Source: Spirochaetales bacterium
GTDB lineage: Bacteria; Spirochaetota; Spirochaetia; SZUA-6; RPPD01
Assembly (NCBI GenBank): GCA_016929065.1
Contig: JAFGJO010000043.1
Coordinates: forward strand, 1 to 64,000
Direction: 5' to 3'
DNA: 64,000 bases
Shown here: positions 62,723 through 64,000 of the stretch, piece after piece
Layout of the letters: the number at the start of each line of letters is the position of its first letter
Numbering within the stretch: the first letter of the stretch is position 1
Translations under genes and position numbers: made by a program
Notes under the pieces: model-generated
Told to the model about the DNA's origin: nothing
The model's input: the letters and a program-made list of their open reading frames with translations, nothing else
Databases searched by the model: none

Positions 62723-63082
62723 ATGGGCATTGAAGTCCCAAACGTGATTACACCAAATCACACAACATCTCCCGAAATTCAGCAGCAGGAAAAGAATATT
62801 CCAAAGCCTCAAATTGTGCATAAAACCCCTGCCCCCCCACCCCTGGAAGAAGAAATGTCTACAGAAGACATGAAAATCGCGCTGGATGCGCTTGCCAGGG
62901 CGGCAAGTGTTTTTAACAAACGGCTCAGTTTTTCGGTAAATGAAAGCATTGGACGGATCGTCGTAAAGATCATCGACAATGAAACCGATAAAGTAATCAA
63001 GGAGATCCCCGAACCTGCGATGCAGCGTCTTCTTGCACGGCTAAAGGAGGCTGTCGGGTTAATTGTTGATGAGACAATCTGA
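62723..63082 (+). CDS. flaG: FlaG-family flagellar protein
   Basis: 119 residues. A Pro/Gln-rich N-terminal part (about 1-45) precedes the FlaG domain (about 48-117: RLSFSVNESIGRIVVKIID, VIKEIPEPAMQRLLARLKEA). FlaG affects filament length and lies between flagellin and fliD in many bacteria. TACAAGGA (62706-62713), the same CsrA-like Shine-Dalgarno as the second flaB. Confidence 0.9.
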   Translation: MGIEVPNVITPNHTTSPEIQQQEKNIPKPQIVHKTPAPPPLEEEMSTEDMKIALDALARAASVFNKRLSFSVNESIGRIVVKIIDNETDKVIKEIPEPAMQRLLARLKEAVGLIVDETI

Positions 63083-63129
63083 TATGGAAAATCACCCGAA
63101 ATCCAAATCAGGATTACAGGTGATTTCGA

Positions 63130-63212
63130 GGAGTTTAAGTAATTTCATAGCATGCAATTACATAAACTCCACTGTATAGTGGAAGCCTTCTAAAAACTAC
63201 AGTTTTTAGAAG
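63130..63212 (+). promoter_or_regulatory. Two strong hairpins in the flaG-fliD gap
   Basis: Hairpin A: GGAGTTTAAGTAATT (63130-63144) with AATTACATAAACTCC (63156-63170), one mismatch. Hairpin B: CTTCTAAAAACT (63187-63198) with AGTTTTTAGAAG (63201-63212), perfect. Neither is followed by a T-run; they fill most of the leader before fliD. Confidence 0.55.
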
Positions 63213-63251
63213 ACGCCATGGGCCATTGCAGTGCGGAGGGGAACGAAAAAC

Positions 63252-64000
63252 ATGTCAGATATCACCATTCCAGGTGTAACAGGTAAAATAGACACAAAAG
63301 GGATGATCAAGGCGATCATGGACGCTGAACGTGTGCCTTTGGAGCGCATGCAGGGTGAAGTCGATACTTATAAAAAAAACAAGCGCGTCTGGCTTGATTT
63401 AAATCTGAATATATCCAAATTCAAGGAAAGTGCAGCAGACTTATGGGGACATAATAATCCCTTTAATGCGAAAAAAGCAAAAAGCAGCAACGAATCAATT
63501 CTTACGGCCATTGCGACCAGAAAAGCCATCATCGATGAAAAACAGCTCAAAGTTAAGCAAATCGCAACAGCAGACCGTTTTATGTCAATGAGCCTCCCCA
63601 GGGACTTTACGGTAAAGGCCGGCCAGTATACGTTTCAAATAGGCGACAAGGAATTCAGCTTTAAATTCAAAGGCGGTGATCTTGAAGATTTTGCAGAGGC
63701 AATCAATACAAAAGCAGACAAATACCTGAAAGCAACCGTAGTCAACAATACATCTGACACCAGGGTCATTCTCATTGAATCTTTGAAAACAGGCAGTAAA
63801 AACAAACTCACCTTTAAAGGGACCGCAGCTGAATTCGGCGAGGAAGCCGGCATGTTCAAACGCCAGCCAACGGTGAACCGGGAAATATCTTTGGAATCGT
63901 CATCAATTGAAAAGACAGGTTCTACAACAAATAACGGGATATTCAGGGTTCAGGATGGTGAACTCACCGTCGATCCCGGGACCTCTGTCACCATTCCGGT
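63252..64000 (+). CDS. fliD: Flagellar hook-associated protein 2 (filament cap), 5' part
   Basis: ATG at 63252 after GCGGAGGGGAACG; open to the window end, about 249 codons seen. MSDITIPGVTGKIDTKGMIK then MDAERVPLERMQGEVDTYKK is the FliD N-terminal region; then FTVKAGQYTFQIGDKEFSF and the following segment give the hook-associated D2-D3-like strands. Caps the filament and assists flagellin polymerisation. Confidence 0.92.
   Translation, partial: MSDITIPGVTGKIDTKGMIKAIMDAERVPLERMQGEVDTYKKNKRVWLDLNLNISKFKESAADLWGHNNPFNAKKAKSSNESILTAIATRKAIIDEKQLKVKQIATADRFMSMSLPRDFTVKAGQYTFQIGDKEFSFKFKGGDLEDFAEAINTKADKYLKATVVNNTSDTRVILIESLKTGSKNKLTFKGTAAEFGEEAGMFKRQPTVNREISLESSSIEKTGSTTNNGIFRVQDGELTVDPGTSVTIP

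Overview
The window comes from a spirochaete with treponeme-like genes. The evidence is two adjacent FlaA sheath-protein genes, two FlaB core flagellins in tandem followed by flaG and fliD, many lipoproteins with loose spirochaetal lipoboxes, several bactofilins and an unusually short Smc. GC is in the mid-40s by eye. The window is almost entirely vertically inherited housekeeping and cell-envelope DNA, with tight operons (many ATGA or 8-nt overlaps) and good sigma-70-type promoters. Naming the genus would need a database search.

Layout. 0.1-1.3 kb (-): a metallo-beta-lactamase-fold hydrolase behind a pentapeptide-repeat protein. 1.4-5.8 kb (+): a Cys-rich protein, murI, rsgA and mutS2 in one overlapping operon. 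5.9-12.8 kb: two secreted or cytoplasmic alpha/beta hydrolases, a beta-barrel protein, an oxidoreductase with a coupled 53-codon leader ORF, rmuC behind a collapsed PPC/DUF296 gene, a secreted PCMT-like protein and a CPBP protease. 12.8-16.5 kb (+): a lipoprotein, NAD(P)HX repair enzyme and small membrane proteins. 16.6-18.9 kb (-): an exported beta-helix (bactofilin-like) membrane protein and a LysM/M23 endopeptidase. 19-23.4 kb (+): signal peptidase I, an FtsI-type transpeptidase with a PASTA domain, and a DUF115/Maf-like protein. 23.7-31.4 kb (-): envelope proteins, smc and folD. 31.8-33.4 kb (+): a porin-like protein and a lipoprotein. 33.4-46.3 kb (-): phosphoribosyltransferase, HtrA, map, bactofilin, TPR, nusB, SurA-like PPIase, J-domain protein, tRNA-Leu(UAA), a bactofilin/cNMP-histidine-kinase operon and the flaA pair. 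46.4-59.1 kb: BMP-type lipoprotein, class II aldolase, ABC exporter pair, infC-rpmI-rplT-coiled coil-zapA, PfkB kinase, PilZ and TPR proteins. 59.1-60.3 kb is the only clear accessory patch: a DUF4160/DUF2442 pair inside short inverted repeats, beside one solitary type I-C-like CRISPR repeat. 60.6-64 kb (+): flaB, flaB, flaG, fliD (cut by the window end).

The two themes that connect genes are cell shape/envelope (bactofilins, LysM/M23, PBP, HtrA, SurA-like, lipoproteins) and periplasmic flagella (flaA, flaB, flaG, fliD, DUF115/Maf, PilZ). The most interesting signals are regulatory or structural rather than a new multi-gene system. The first flaB leader ends in three hairpins and has its Shine-Dalgarno in the loop of the last, which is a CsrA-type architecture. 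A small toxin/antitoxin-like cassette sits between inverted repeats and carries its own promoter. Several genes have consensus promoters placed so close to the ATG that they must be leaderless or nearly so. An apparently hinge-less Smc, a 59-codon shrunken PPC gene coupled to rmuC, and an exported bactofilin-like membrane protein are also worth checking.
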